Assembly (NCBI RefSeq): GCF_900101435.1
Contig: NZ_FMZH01000013.1
Location: 1-64,000 of the forward strand
Reading direction: 5' to 3'
Length of the DNA stretch: 64,000 nt
From: Pedobacter soli
GTDB taxonomy: Bacteria > Bacteroidota > Bacteroidia > Sphingobacteriales > Sphingobacteriaceae
A program made the translations under genes and the position numbers. The notes under the pieces were generated by a model. The model was not told the DNA's origin. It saw nothing but the letters and a program-made list of their open reading frames with translations, and did not search any database. Position 1 is the stretch's first letter. Every line of letters begins with the position of its first letter. Shown one piece after another: positions 54,279 to 63,891 of the stretch.

Positions 54279-55682
54279 ATGTTTTTTAATTATCTTAGGG
54301 GACTAAATTTTAGATGTATCCCGGAATGGGAAACTAATCCACAAACGCTCTATATGTCTATCAACACAACAAGGATATGCCTCCTGCGGGAGAATACGCT
54401 CAACGGAAACCTCGCGGTACAATTTGTGCCTATTCCAAATCCACTGGAACAGGCCTGGAAGGAATTTGAACCATTATTTAAGTCTGCTATTAAGGGACCT
54501 GAACTTTTTAAAAAGATTGCTGAGCACCAAGAGCTTAAAGTGATTTTCAACAATGTAAACTATTGCCGTTATATGAACGCTCCGGAGGGAAACCTCCATT
54601 ATGGCCTTGAGGGGATAAAAACATACTATGAACACCAGCCCAACAGCGTGCTCGAGAGTTATACCAAAGAACGGATTACGGCCTATTGCCTGAGCCTAAA
54701 GCAGAATGAGCTAAAGCAGGATCCGGCTATCCTTGCTATATCTCACCGCAGGATGGGATGGGAGTATCCAGTGCATAAGTTGAATGATAACTTTACTGTG
54801 TTTTTTAAAACCAATTTTGGTTACGGAAACTCCAGTTATTTTTATACCATTATACAATACAAGGGAGTATTGGTTGTGCCTTATTCCGATTGGGTAAAAT
54901 ACCGCTTTGTGAATAAATATGAAATCATAAGGTACTCTGCCCATCATTTTGTGAGCAATGAAAGCTGGGAGTGGGCAATGGAATATGCAAAAGATGCCTG
55001 GAACCTGGCCAATCTGAGTGAAAGTGCTTTCGTGAACAGGTATCTTTTGGGGCAATGTGAGGAAATGGTCAGCGGACTGGCCAGTATCCTGAGCGGAAAT
55101 AAATTTAAGGTTTTTACCAAAAGCTGGGGCATTTTAGCTGGCCCAAGCCAGGTTAAGGAAGAAATACAGCTCTCGGGACATGGCCTGATGATATACAGGG
55201 CAGAAAAGATCTCCGGGGCGTTAACCTTTATCGAATCCATAAATGCCCTTTCGGGAACGGTGGCAATCGGAGGCATCATTGAAAAGATTGAAAGCTTCAA
55301 TCTCCGCATGAGGCCGATACTGGAAGCAGAGATCCCAAAAATAGAAGAAAACATATTCAGGGAAACTGCTGCAATGAAAAGCCGTAAGCAGGAGTATGAT
55401 ATTGCCTCTGAAGAAAAGAACACCTATGTGGCGCGCTATAGGGAACTGCGGGAAGAATTCCCTGATGAGGGCTTGGCAGACTTAGATCAGCGGTTTGATC
55501 AGGCATATCCTGGATATATGAATGCTATGAAGAAATGTGATGATGCTTATAAACAGTATTGTGATGCTTCGGATAAACTATCCGAATCTGAGCGTGTTGT
55601 GGGTGAACTCAAGAAATCGCTCAATGATATTCGGGTTTATTTCGATCGGAAAGCTGAAATTACGGGTGATCTAGTGGGGTGA
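54279..55682 (+). CDS. Hypothetical protein with C-terminal coiled coil
   Basis: A 467-residue protein that I do not recognise. The N-terminal two thirds (about 1-330) are globular, with HRRMGWEYPVHKLNDNF, YGNSSYFYTIIQYKGV and WAMEYAKDAWNLANLSE. The C-terminal third (about 335-455) is a long charged helix likely to form a coiled coil. No signal peptide or membrane segment. The first 25 codons could be non-coding, as a second ATG at 54354 (MSINTTRICLL) is a better start by appearance. It lies 127 bp upstream of the nuclease-like gene at 55810, same strand, so the two may work together. Confidence 0.65.
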   Translation: MFFNYLRGLNFRCIPEWETNPQTLYMSINTTRICLLRENTLNGNLAVQFVPIPNPLEQAWKEFEPLFKSAIKGPELFKKIAEHQELKVIFNNVNYCRYMNAPEGNLHYGLEGIKTYYEHQPNSVLESYTKERITAYCLSLKQNELKQDPAILAISHRRMGWEYPVHKLNDNFTVFFKTNFGYGNSSYFYTIIQYKGVLVVPYSDWVKYRFVNKYEIIRYSAHHFVSNESWEWAMEYAKDAWNLANLSESAFVNRYLLGQCEEMVSGLASILSGNKFKVFTKSWGILAGPSQVKEEIQLSGHGLMIYRAEKISGALTFIESINALSGTVAIGGIIEKIESFNLRMRPILEAEIPKIEENIFRETAAMKSRKQEYDIASEEKNTYVARYRELREEFPDEGLADLDQRFDQAYPGYMNAMKKCDDAYKQYCDASDKLSESERVVGELKKSLNDIRVYFDRKAEITGDLVG

Positions 55683-55809
55683 TGAGGTGTTTCTATTGCT
55701 GAAAATCTTGATTTACGTTTAGGTTACTTTACCGGTACTAATGTGTCTTTAATACTTTTATTAAAAGAAATTCTAAATTTATCTTTTTTATTAATGCCCA
55801 GTTGCGCTA

Positions 55810-57069
55810 ATGATATTAAGCCAGGAAATTATCTATCAAAACCTTTCAGCTGCCAAATACACTGAAATTATAACATTGCTCCATCAAAATGGAAACTCAC
55901 TCGACCTTGATCCCAGCGTAGCGCTTGCCATAAGGGTTTTTATGGATGAGTTTTTCAAGACCATAGCCAATGCGGATCTGCTGGCTTCCAATGAGCTGAA
56001 CCAGGACCTGGATATTCTCTATATTAGTCACCGGCAGGGCAACTATGTGCTGCAGGATGAGCATGCAGTCCATCTGATCAATCTGCTCCATCCACGGGTA
56101 AGTGATAAGGATCTTTATCCTGTCGCCAAAGAACACTTGTCCGATCCAGTATGTTTGGAAATTACAAAGCGTTATGAAAAGAGGATACTCAAGGCAAAAC
56201 AGATCGCAGCACAGCCATACAGACCAGATTTTAGTGCTTTATCCAGCAAAAACCTGGTTGGACAAAAGTTTGAGGTTGAGAGCAGGACCAGAGATGGAAA
56301 TTCCTGGGTAAAGGTCTTTTTGCGGACTGAAGAACTGCTTGATACTGTCGCCGAACATCTGAGAAAGCTCACTTCAGTGGACGGCGTTAATATTACCACT
56401 AAAAGTAATGGGATAAAAGACCTTACAGTATACCCGAAGCGGCTTTACGGGATAGAAGAGGTTGAAGATGAGGTTAAACTAAACCTCAATAACTATTTTT
56501 CCCGCAATGAGGCAGATCCGATATTCCGGGAAGAAATACTCTCCGGGATCAGCGATGTGGCATATTTTCAGATCCTGGATTATATGCTTAAACTTGGAAT
56601 GGGATTGGAGGGGTTCAAAGGCTTGTCCGAAAAGATGGATGAAGAACGTTATAGGGATTATTTTGTTAATTACCTTGATTCACTTTCCAATAGCCATACA
56701 GCAACCGGCGAGACTTTCCATGGTTCAGGCAAAAGTGACATTTTGATCAGAAATGCGGAAAAGGAGGTGCTTCTTGTGGCAGAATGTAAACTGTGGAACG
56801 GAGCTGGCTATTTGGGTGAGGCAGTCGATCAGCTTTTCGAACGCTACGTGACTTGGAGGGATGGGAAAGCGGCACTGCTTATTTTTAATACCAAAATCAT
56901 AGGCTTTACTAGGATCATCGACATTGCCGTTGAAGTATTAAAAACACACCCGTTATGCATCAGTTATGATGGACAGCGGAAAGAGACCTCGTTCTCCTTT
57001 ACTTTTAGGAACTTAAAGGATCCATTGAGGTCGATCAAATTAGAACTGGTAATGTTCAATTTCGTTTAG
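55810..57069 (+). CDS. PD-(D/E)XK nuclease-like protein
   Basis: A 419-residue protein. The N-terminal part (about 1-130) is helical with many acidic residues; the middle carries a beta segment (KFEVESRTRDGNSWVKVFL). The C-terminal part (about 280-370) holds a PD-(D/E)XK-like core: YFVNYLDSLS, then GSGKSDILI (the aspartate) and LLVAECKLWNG (the E-x-K), followed by the helix EAVDQLFERYVTWRDGKAALLIFN. The order and spacing fit restriction-endonuclease-like folds. It is the partner gene of the coiled-coil protein upstream and probably a nuclease effector. Confidence 0.75.
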   Translation: MILSQEIIYQNLSAAKYTEIITLLHQNGNSLDLDPSVALAIRVFMDEFFKTIANADLLASNELNQDLDILYISHRQGNYVLQDEHAVHLINLLHPRVSDKDLYPVAKEHLSDPVCLEITKRYEKRILKAKQIAAQPYRPDFSALSSKNLVGQKFEVESRTRDGNSWVKVFLRTEELLDTVAEHLRKLTSVDGVNITTKSNGIKDLTVYPKRLYGIEEVEDEVKLNLNNYFSRNEADPIFREEILSGISDVAYFQILDYMLKLGMGLEGFKGLSEKMDEERYRDYFVNYLDSLSNSHTATGETFHGSGKSDILIRNAEKEVLLVAECKLWNGAGYLGEAVDQLFERYVTWRDGKAALLIFNTKIIGFTRIIDIAVEVLKTHPLCISYDGQRKETSFSFTFRNLKDPLRSIKLELVMFNFV

Positions 57070-57455
57070 TTTTATCAAGCAGTCAATTTTTTGTGTGTGG
57101 GAATAGCGCTAAAAGAAGGACCAATAATGTTTACGCTAGGAGCCGGTTGTTGAAATAATACTAAGATATACGAGAATCCTGACCATTAACCAAGAGCTCA
57201 TATGGGCCTGAAGCATATTCCTGGGAGCTAGCATCTTTGGGTTACCAAGGCTTAAACTATCAGCCGAAAAGGGCTTCTGGTCGTGACATCTTTGCCAGCT
57301 ACTAATTTCTAGATTGCAGGCGAAGATTCTATTTTAATTTTGGAATATAGGCCCAGTATGTGTTAATAAAGGGTTTTGCGATTACAGCGGAAAAAGGGAA
57401 TAAAAACGCGCTTATTCAGGGCCTCAGGTATGGTATTTTAATGTTTTTTGATCAG
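57070..57455. other. Spacer without recognised genes
   Basis: About 390 bp after the nuclease-like gene. I see no gene, hairpin or repeat that I can support. Confidence 0.4.
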
Positions 57456-57626
57456 TTACGGAAGACCTGTCTTTTCAATGAAAGCTTTAGCCTGTGCTAC
57501 TTTTTTTACCACATACTCATCATTTCCATGACTTTGTTTCGCATTTACAGCTGCTTTGCTTGCCGGACTGTTAGCAGTTCTTTCCATTCCGTTAGGCATA
57601 ATGTGCTCTAAGTTAATTAATTTCAT
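57456..57626 (-). CDS. Possible 56-residue small protein
   Basis: A short frame with an ATG start and TAA stop: opening MKLINLEHIMPNGMERTANS, middle VNAKQSHGNDEYVVKKVAQA, end IEKTGLP. Codon use looks protein-like and the frame lies in an otherwise gene-poor stretch. No family recognised; it may be a small real gene of the island or the remnant of a longer one. Confidence 0.4.
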   Translation of the reverse strand: MKLINLEHIMPNGMERTANSPASKAAVNAKQSHGNDEYVVKKVAQAKAFIEKTGLP

Positions 57627-58218
57627 GCTAAACTTGAAATTTCCAAAGGCCTATGGTGCAATAAAGCGTTATTGTCGATAGGTTTACCCATTAAGGGTTT
57701 TCGATATTCGGTATGCTGGACATTTATGTGATATACCGGTATTCCCCCACGCGCTTGCGGCCTATCGGCTTCGCCCAAAATTGCTTTTTTTGTACCTATC
57801 CGTAGGGGGAAATCTGTGGGAGACCGCAGGCTTGTACTTCAAGTGGTGGGGACTGTGCTATGCCGATCTGTTCCCATTGTTTCGTGCGACCAAATAGCCC
57901 GGTAAATAATGTTTTTCGGTAGCTGTTTTTTTTTCGACCTTGGCTGAAAAATATCCAGTGATACCCTTGAGTGGAAAACATCCGGTGATACCTTTCGCCG
58001 ACTGTTAATAGAGGTAGGTCAATAAAACAAGCTGACTTTTAATGAGGCGAGTTAGTCCATTTATTCAAAAGCAATGTAGTTCATAAATGGGATTGTAGCC
58101 ATGCTGTTCATTCGTCCAATGGGAAAACAGACCATAAATTTGACCCGTAGTGCTCCGTAAAAGGTAAATGTTCACTGTGATGTGCCTATTAGTCACTTCC
58201 CTCTATAAGATTCAAAAA
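57627..58218. other. Gene-poor stretch with a 25-bp direct repeat, possible IS remnant
   Basis: Holds no gene that I can support. A pair of imperfect direct repeats stands out: 57944-57968 (CTGAAAAATATCCAGTGATA...) and 57971-57995 (GTGGAAAACATCCGGTGATA...), 27 bp apart in phase. Repeated 20-25-bp transposase-binding units of this type occur at ends of IS21-like elements, but no transposase is present. A CGCTTGCGGCC ... GGCTTCGCCC GC-rich patch lies at about 57748-57775. Confidence 0.45.
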
Positions 58219-58767
58219 CTAAAATGTAAGGCTCCAGCTCTCGATCATATCGCCACCTTTGTATTTTTCAAAAAGACAGGTTCTTTTGCTTTTATCGATC
58301 TCCATGTATATCCCGATAATGTAACCACATACGTGTTCAGGATGGGTAGTTCCGTCGGTAGAATAAACATCCTGTTTCTTGGTCATCGCGCGCAGGCGTT
58401 TGCGGTCTGCTGCCTTGTGGAAAGCTGGCCTGCTGGATTTTTTCATTTCGACAGTGATCAGGTTGTCGGGAACCTCTTCACCACGGCTGTGGAGGAGGAG
58501 GTCACATTTGATCCTGATGACCTGCATCTGATCATCAATTATCGTTTTGACCTTACCGTTCTGCTTCCGGTTAAATTCGGTGTCCGCATAATAATTACCT
58601 TCTATTTTGTAGTCCGGGAAAAGATTTTCCATGTAAATAGCCATACGGCTGCATAACATCGGTTCACTTACGCCGTCTAAAATACTGTTTACGTCTTTTT
58701 GAAATAATTTGGAGGCTGAGGCTTTAAATAGCTCGGTTAGTTGGTTTTGTGTGAATCTGACCTGCAT
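58219..58767 (-). CDS. Small PD-(D/E)XK nuclease-like protein beside KAP NTPase
   Basis: A 182-residue protein with a plausible restriction-endonuclease-like core: an early helix with Glu (SEPMLCSRMAIYMENLF), then CDLLLHSRGE (aspartate at about 89) and NLITVEMKKSS (E-x-K at about 106-108), then the helix AADRKRLRAM. No DNA-binding domain seen. It lies 90 bp downstream of the KAP-type NTPase gene on the same strand and probably belongs to the same unit. Confidence 0.65.
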   Translation of the reverse strand: MQVRFTQNQLTELFKASASKLFQKDVNSILDGVSEPMLCSRMAIYMENLFPDYKIEGNYYADTEFNRKQNGKVKTIIDDQMQVIRIKCDLLLHSRGEEVPDNLITVEMKKSSRPAFHKAADRKRLRAMTKKQDVYSTDGTTHPEHVCGYIIGIYMEIDKSKRTCLFEKYKGGDMIESWSLTF

Positions 58768-58857
58768 ATTTGGTTTGGGTTTAGTATTATGTGACGTTGA
58801 CAGGGTTATTTAGCTCCTGTCTGACATCGAGCATTTGGAGTTTTAATACCTGTACAA

Positions 58858-60286
58858 TTAAGCTGGAAGCCCAAGATCTGTCTTGAAGGACTCCATCAGG
58901 TTGATCTTATTGATCAAATGGTCAATCGAAACGCTAAATGAACCTTTACGCCTGAGGGTTTCCAGTACACCCAAGAAATGGCTTCCTCCCAATGTGGGGT
59001 CAACGCAGGATTTGACCAATAAGGTATCCTTGTTCTGCTCATTCTTTTCGGTTAACTGCTGCAGTTTCCCTTTCCTGAGCAAACTATTCTGATACATCAA
59101 CAGCAAAGTAACCTCAGGAACGAGAAAGGCCATTTCATCATCATGATCAATGTTTTTTGGAAATACCTGTGCCAGTTCGTCAATGATATTTTGATAGGGT
59201 GTATCCTTTGCCATGAGCATACGGTAAAAGTCTAGCCGGAAATCCTTGATATAGATCAGCAGGATAAATATCGATGGAAAGAGATAATTGTTGATGGCAA
59301 AGGTATTGAGTATGGTTCTGGCGGAAGAGAAGACTTTTTCCTGCTGCCTTAGCGTAAGCCCAGTAACGGAAAACAGCCGGATTGCAAAATGTACAAATGC
59401 TTCGGAATCCTCCTGAAGTTCACGGTAAGCACTGCGCTCGGGGGCTTTGAAATAAGTGTCAAAATCAAAGTATTCAAACAGATACCTGGCAAAAACGCCG
59501 CTCTCAGGAGCAGGCAGTGAAAATTCAAGGTCAATAAACCGTCTCAGGTATTCATTGCTCTCAATCCGTTCACTGCCATAGAATCCCCTCACAGCATTGC
59601 CCAGTTGCACTTTGTCAATAGAAAGCACAAAGACAATGCCTGGCACATTAAAAAAATGCTTGATCTGCTCGAGTACCTCGACTGCATAATCCGGTCTGCA
59701 GCGGTCGAGTTCGTCGATGATGAATACCAGAGGCTTCCCGTCATTGTGGGCCGCGATATATTTTTTCAGTTCTTCCCGAAATTCGATAAGCCCTTTTTTT
59801 CTTTTTGGCATAATTGTCGATCTCTTCCTTAAAAATCTCCGTAGCACTTTCCGTAACCCCTTTTATCGCATCTAGGAGTATCTCGGAATCAAGGTGTTTG
59901 CCTATAATTGCCTTCACCAGCCCTGGTGCAATGTTCTTGCTGATAACTGCTGCTTTTTGGATGACGCTGGTAAAAAGCTTTTCATTCTTTTTATTGCGCA
60001 GCGTATTGAGCTCGGACATGATGGCAACCAGCGGATCACGGTCAAAATCATTCTCCCAGGCATTGAAATAAAGGGTGCGGAAAGTAAGCTGGGTCAATTG
60101 GGCCTGCCACATCTTAATGAATGTGGTCTTTCCCGTGCCCCAGGGATTATTAATGGAGAGTACAAATCCATTCTTATATCCGGCAACTACGCTTGTCAGC
60201 GCATCTGCGTATTTTTTGCGGTCCAGTTTGCAGTGCTCGAATGGATTGTCCGCTGGGATGGTGATATCGTTATGTTTGATCTTCAT
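58858..60286 (-). pseudogene. KAP-type P-loop NTPase, frameshifted at an A7 run
   Basis: One protein of about 473 residues split into two frames. The first (60286-59741) carries the N-terminus and Walker A NNPWGTGKTTF (about 46-56). The second (59847-58858) carries Walker B VFIIDELDRCRPDY and the rest, including EYLRRFIDLEFSLP and FPSIFILLIYIKDFRL. The frames join if one A is removed from the run of seven (T7 on the plus strand at 59794-59800), which gives KKKKGLIEFREEL. Either a sequencing error, a true mutation, or slippage during transcription. KAP NTPases are membrane-linked or soluble ATPases often seen in defence islands. The small nuclease-like gene follows at 90 bp. Confidence 0.8.
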
Positions 60287-60444
60287 AATTAGGTTAGGCT
60301 AAGGATTCTGGTCAAAACCTAAAAATATAAATTGAGGTGGGATAATCGGTATGGGAAACCGTAAAATACCCATAATTGAGTAGGGGGGATTTTTATTGTG
60401 GCTGATGGGATTGGTTAAAGGTTACCATTCCACGATGTATAATA

Positions 60445-62046
60445 TTAAGGTTGCGCGTTTTTAGGTGCTTTTTCCTTGGACGGTGGTTTCGCTACCTCAA
60501 GCGATTTGTTCGTTTGTTTTATTTTAAGGCTGTCACTAACGAACTGTTTTCGCTCATGTTCTGCAAGTTCTTTCTTTGCCAGGTTTTTCGCAAGCAATTC
60601 CTTAAGTATTGATGGATATTTAAAGCAGGCGACGGCTATAACTAAATAACAAATCGCAATCACCGGATAAATAATGCGTAATGAAATTTTACGGTCTTTC
60701 AACGACTTATCGATATGCTGCCTGAATTCCTTTTCCGGCAAGAGCTCCTTAGTAGCATTTTTCCAATACATCATTTCTTTCTTGGAAACATTCACGTCAG
60801 AAATATCTACAATGCTCTGCATTAGGATAGAAACGAGATAGTATAATGCCAATCCGTAAAACACATACTCCAATAAATCTTCGTTGAGTAGTTTGGTGTT
60901 TTCGGTGAATTTGGTAAAAATGGTGAAGCCCACTAATATAATTGCGCCCAAAAGGTCACGAAGGAAGTTGGATAACAAAGTCCTGATCTTGCCGGAATAA
61001 AGTTCAGATTGGGTCCGGATATCCTTAAGAAGCTCTTTTAGTTCCTTAACATAAGCATCTTTGCGTTCAATGATCACAAAATTATACCGCTCCTTTGCCT
61101 GTTCAGCCGCATTGGATATATTTTTGGAAAGTGTAGTAAGCAGCGTGTCCCCATCCTGCATATCCAGGGTGATACGTTCATTAAACAACTTTTTCCGGAC
61201 ACTTACCCGATCCTCATAAATCCAGCTGATGAGCGAAACCATTTGCTGATAAAATTTCTCATTGACACGTGTGCTGCCATCATCCAATTTAAAAAGCACA
61301 CGTTTTATCCCATTAACGATCACCTTATCATTGCTATAATATTCGTCTAGCAAATACATGCTCATTGCATTACAGGCTTTATAAAGAAATATTTCTTTGA
61401 GGTCGGATGTACCACTACTGTAAGTTTGATAAGCATTTAGGTTAACCTGGATATCTTCAGCAGTTATAAAATGTACACTTTCATGCAAAGACTGTCCGGC
61501 AGGGAGCTTAGGGACTGCTTGTGGCGCAGCGGCAGTAGCTGTATTGGATGGCTGAGCAATATTTTGTTCTGCAGGACTTAAAAATTGTATGGAATCTCCT
61601 CCAAAAGGATCTTTAAGGTCTGCGATGATTACCCGTAATGGTGTAAATTCATTGAAAGGATGCTTTTTTAGTAAAGGATTACTTAAACGGAGCCAGTTCA
61701 AACAGGGCGCAGTACCAAGGAAAATATTATAGTGCCAGCCATCGGTGTTTTTTAAAGAAATTAAAGGGATTTTATTTATGTCGATTATCCAGCTTTTAAC
61801 TATTGCGCTATTTGTATAGAGATCGAGATCTGAAAGATTTACCGGATTCCCGTTGACCGTAAGATGCGCAAGGTTAGTGAATCCCAGTGCACTTAAAATC
61901 TTCCTGATCTCCTTAAAATCCTTTAATAAATCCACGTGAGTGTTTCCTGAAAGCTTCAAATAGCCCCATTGTTCTTCTACCGAAACGGCCTTGGATGCCA
62001 CTTCCAGTAATAGCTTGACAAAATCGATATGTTGTTGCAAGGCCAC
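60445..62046 (-). CDS. Membrane protein paired with NdpA-like protein
   Basis: A 533-residue protein not recognised. The first ~355 residues look soluble and mixed, with an Ala/Pro/Gln-rich linker near 165-200. Three hydrophobic segments follow at about 365-380, 391-411 and 458-477, then a Lys-rich tail ending KEKAPKNAQP. The start is GTG, which overlaps the TAG stop of the upstream gene by one base (TAGTG), so translation is coupled. The layout, a cytoplasmic domain plus C-terminal membrane segments, is that of many membrane-acting effectors. Function inferred only from this. Confidence 0.7.
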   Translation of the reverse strand: MALQQHIDFVKLLLEVASKAVSVEEQWGYLKLSGNTHVDLLKDFKEIRKILSALGFTNLAHLTVNGNPVNLSDLDLYTNSAIVKSWIIDINKIPLISLKNTDGWHYNIFLGTAPCLNWLRLSNPLLKKHPFNEFTPLRVIIADLKDPFGGDSIQFLSPAEQNIAQPSNTATAAAPQAVPKLPAGQSLHESVHFITAEDIQVNLNAYQTYSSGTSDLKEIFLYKACNAMSMYLLDEYYSNDKVIVNGIKRVLFKLDDGSTRVNEKFYQQMVSLISWIYEDRVSVRKKLFNERITLDMQDGDTLLTTLSKNISNAAEQAKERYNFVIIERKDAYVKELKELLKDIRTQSELYSGKIRTLLSNFLRDLLGAIILVGFTIFTKFTENTKLLNEDLLEYVFYGLALYYLVSILMQSIVDISDVNVSKKEMMYWKNATKELLPEKEFRQHIDKSLKDRKISLRIIYPVIAICYLVIAVACFKYPSILKELLAKNLAKKELAEHERKQFVSDSLKIKQTNKSLEVAKPPSKEKAPKNAQP

Positions 62047-63107
62047 TATTTTGAGCGATCTAAATTGTTAATTCGCGAAGTCCTGATGGTTATGGTATAA
62101 TACCCATCCTCATCGGGATGATTGGGGATATCGATATTTGATTCTTCCGCTTTACCTTCCCATTCAATCTTTACCCGTTCGGCGGTTTCCCTGATATTTT
62201 TCACCTGACTTTTACTAAGCGTACCAGCATTGGGCCTGAAGGATTGCCCACTAAGCCCCATGTCATCCATCAGTGCTTTCAGGGAGTTGGCCAATAATTG
62301 CCTCCGATCCGCATCTTCATCGTAAATGATCGTATTGATAAATTCATCGGTATCAAATTTATCGGCGTTTTTTAAATACGCAATCGCCCGGCCCTTGTAG
62401 GCTGATGGATCTTGCTCCGGATCAAGTGTATCAATATTTTGACCTGCCCAGCGGCTGGCAACCCGCAGGGCGAGCTCGGTTAGTTTCGAAGGTGTTTCCA
62501 GCTCAACTACGTCCAGAAATCTACGAAAGTAATCGGTGATTCCGGTGTCAAGTTGCGTAGCAGAACGGTCTTTTGCCAGTACATCCCATTTATAATAATC
62601 GGAAATGTCAACGATTGCAGCTTTTTGGATTGCCCGTTTGTCCTCAGAAAAAGTATCCTTGATCTCCTTTAATAGCGCTTTATTCTTGGTGACCTTATAT
62701 TGATAGACCTTAATGTGGTCAAGTTTGAGTAGAAAGATCAGTTTCTGGCCGCCATTCACGCTTACCAGTGCGGTGATAAACACCCCGTCTGTGGTACTTT
62801 TATTATGCTCTTTACGGAACTCATATGTGATGCTTTTTGAGGCGCGGATAAAATTTTTATCAGGGTCGCCAACAATATCCTCACAATCCTTATAAATATT
62901 AGACCGCTTTTTGTCACTGAAAATAAATTGAGTCCCTTCGGAAATCTCTGCAAATCGAGACTTGAAGAAAGTTTCCTGTGCCTCGTTGAGTGTAACCTCT
63001 TCCAGGTATTCAGGTTGTAGGTCTTCTTTAAATATGATGTGAAATATAAATTTTTCGATCTGAAATGATTCTTTTTCAGCTTTGCTGAGAACGCTTTCTT
63101 TAGCCAT
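62046..63107 (-). CDS. Nucleoid-associated protein (NdpA/YejK-like)
   Basis: A 353-residue protein whose middle resembles the 37-kDa nucleoid-associated family: ITYEFRKEHNKSTTDGVFI then LVSVNGGQKLIFLLKLDH near 95-140, and DYFRRFLDVVE near 197. The C-terminal third is charged. NdpA-like proteins bind DNA. In islands they have been seen next to effector genes, and here the gene is coupled by a one-base overlap to a membrane protein. I infer a sensor (DNA-binding) and effector (membrane) pair. Confidence 0.7.
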   Translation of the reverse strand: MAKESVLSKAEKESFQIEKFIFHIIFKEDLQPEYLEEVTLNEAQETFFKSRFAEISEGTQFIFSDKKRSNIYKDCEDIVGDPDKNFIRASKSITYEFRKEHNKSTTDGVFITALVSVNGGQKLIFLLKLDHIKVYQYKVTKNKALLKEIKDTFSEDKRAIQKAAIVDISDYYKWDVLAKDRSATQLDTGITDYFRRFLDVVELETPSKLTELALRVASRWAGQNIDTLDPEQDPSAYKGRAIAYLKNADKFDTDEFINTIIYDEDADRRQLLANSLKALMDDMGLSGQSFRPNAGTLSKSQVKNIRETAERVKIEWEGKAEESNIDIPNHPDEDGYYTITIRTSRINNLDRSK

Positions 63108-63435
63108 TGTGTTTAATTTAGTGTAGCAAGTTATTGAATAGAAAAATGATTAGCAACAAAAGCCAAAAAAATGATTACGAATAACGAATAAGTATATATT
63201 TTTATCAATTATTTATTGGACTTGAAATAATTTGCGCAATTAAAAAAATGCAGGACTGATCTTGAAAGTATTGCCAATGTAGACGCCAATACCGTTCCCT
63301 GAGTTAGAATCAAATATGCTACGTAAACTAAAACAATACGGTGTTCAATCATGGCTAAAATCCAAATTGGCCGGCCTTCTCCGGATTCTTTGCTTCTTGC
63401 GCATATTCTCTTCAATTATCTCCACAACTTGATAG

Positions 63436-63567
63436 TTACACCTCTTTGCTGAATTTGAGCGTTTTATTAAATTCTTGGATTAAATGCCAAAGCCTGGGAA
63501 TGCTTCTCAACAGTATCGAAGAATAAAAGCCTAATAGACCTCCTATGACAGTACAATAAATCATCAT
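63436..63567 (-). CDS. Possible 43-residue membrane peptide
   Basis: Starts MMIYCTVIGGLLGFYSSILL, a hydrophobic segment, followed by a short charged end. The frame extends further upstream only with TTG. No family; could be chance. The rest of 63108-63675 holds a small TTACGTTCGTAA palindrome at about 63612-63623 and no supported gene. Confidence 0.3.
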   Translation of the reverse strand: MMIYCTVIGGLLGFYSSILLRSIPRLWHLIQEFNKTLKFSKEV

Positions 63568-63675
63568 TCTATTTCTTGTTTTTTTTAAAAAAATAATTAA
63601 AAAATTCGCCCTTACGTTCGTAAGTCCCAAAAATCATTTAGCGTTTTTGGGAAATTTGTATTCTAACCTTTTATA

Positions 63676-63831
63676 ATGAATACACACAATAAAAACCTAG
63701 GAAGAATAAAGCCAAGATCTAATATTTATTATCTACAACTCCGTGAAAATCTTCGAAGTATAATCACCTCAATTGAATTTCCGGAAAGCAAACGAAATGC
63801 CTGGTATGATCCAAAACAAAAAAGATCCTAG
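63676..63831 (+). CDS. Possible 51-residue basic protein
   Basis: ATG start at 63676, TAG at 63829-63831. Begins MNTHNKNLGRIKPRSN, rich in Lys/Arg/Asn. No family recognised. It may be a small gene or the opening of a disrupted one. Confidence 0.35.
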   Translation: MNTHNKNLGRIKPRSNIYYLQLRENLRSIITSIEFPESKRNAWYDPKQKRS

Positions 63832-63891
63832 CCACTTACAAAATAGAGTATCTGTAGGAATACTTTAACCACACGGGTGTTTTGCGAAAAC

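Noticed and set aside
57360..57611. Plus-strand frame of 83 codons
   Set aside because: It starts from a non-ATG codon, has a Phe/Cys-rich chance composition, and overlaps the more protein-like minus-strand frame at 57456-57626.
57796..57981. Minus-strand frame of 61 codons
   Set aside because: It covers the direct-repeat, transposon-end-like sequence; no protein pattern.
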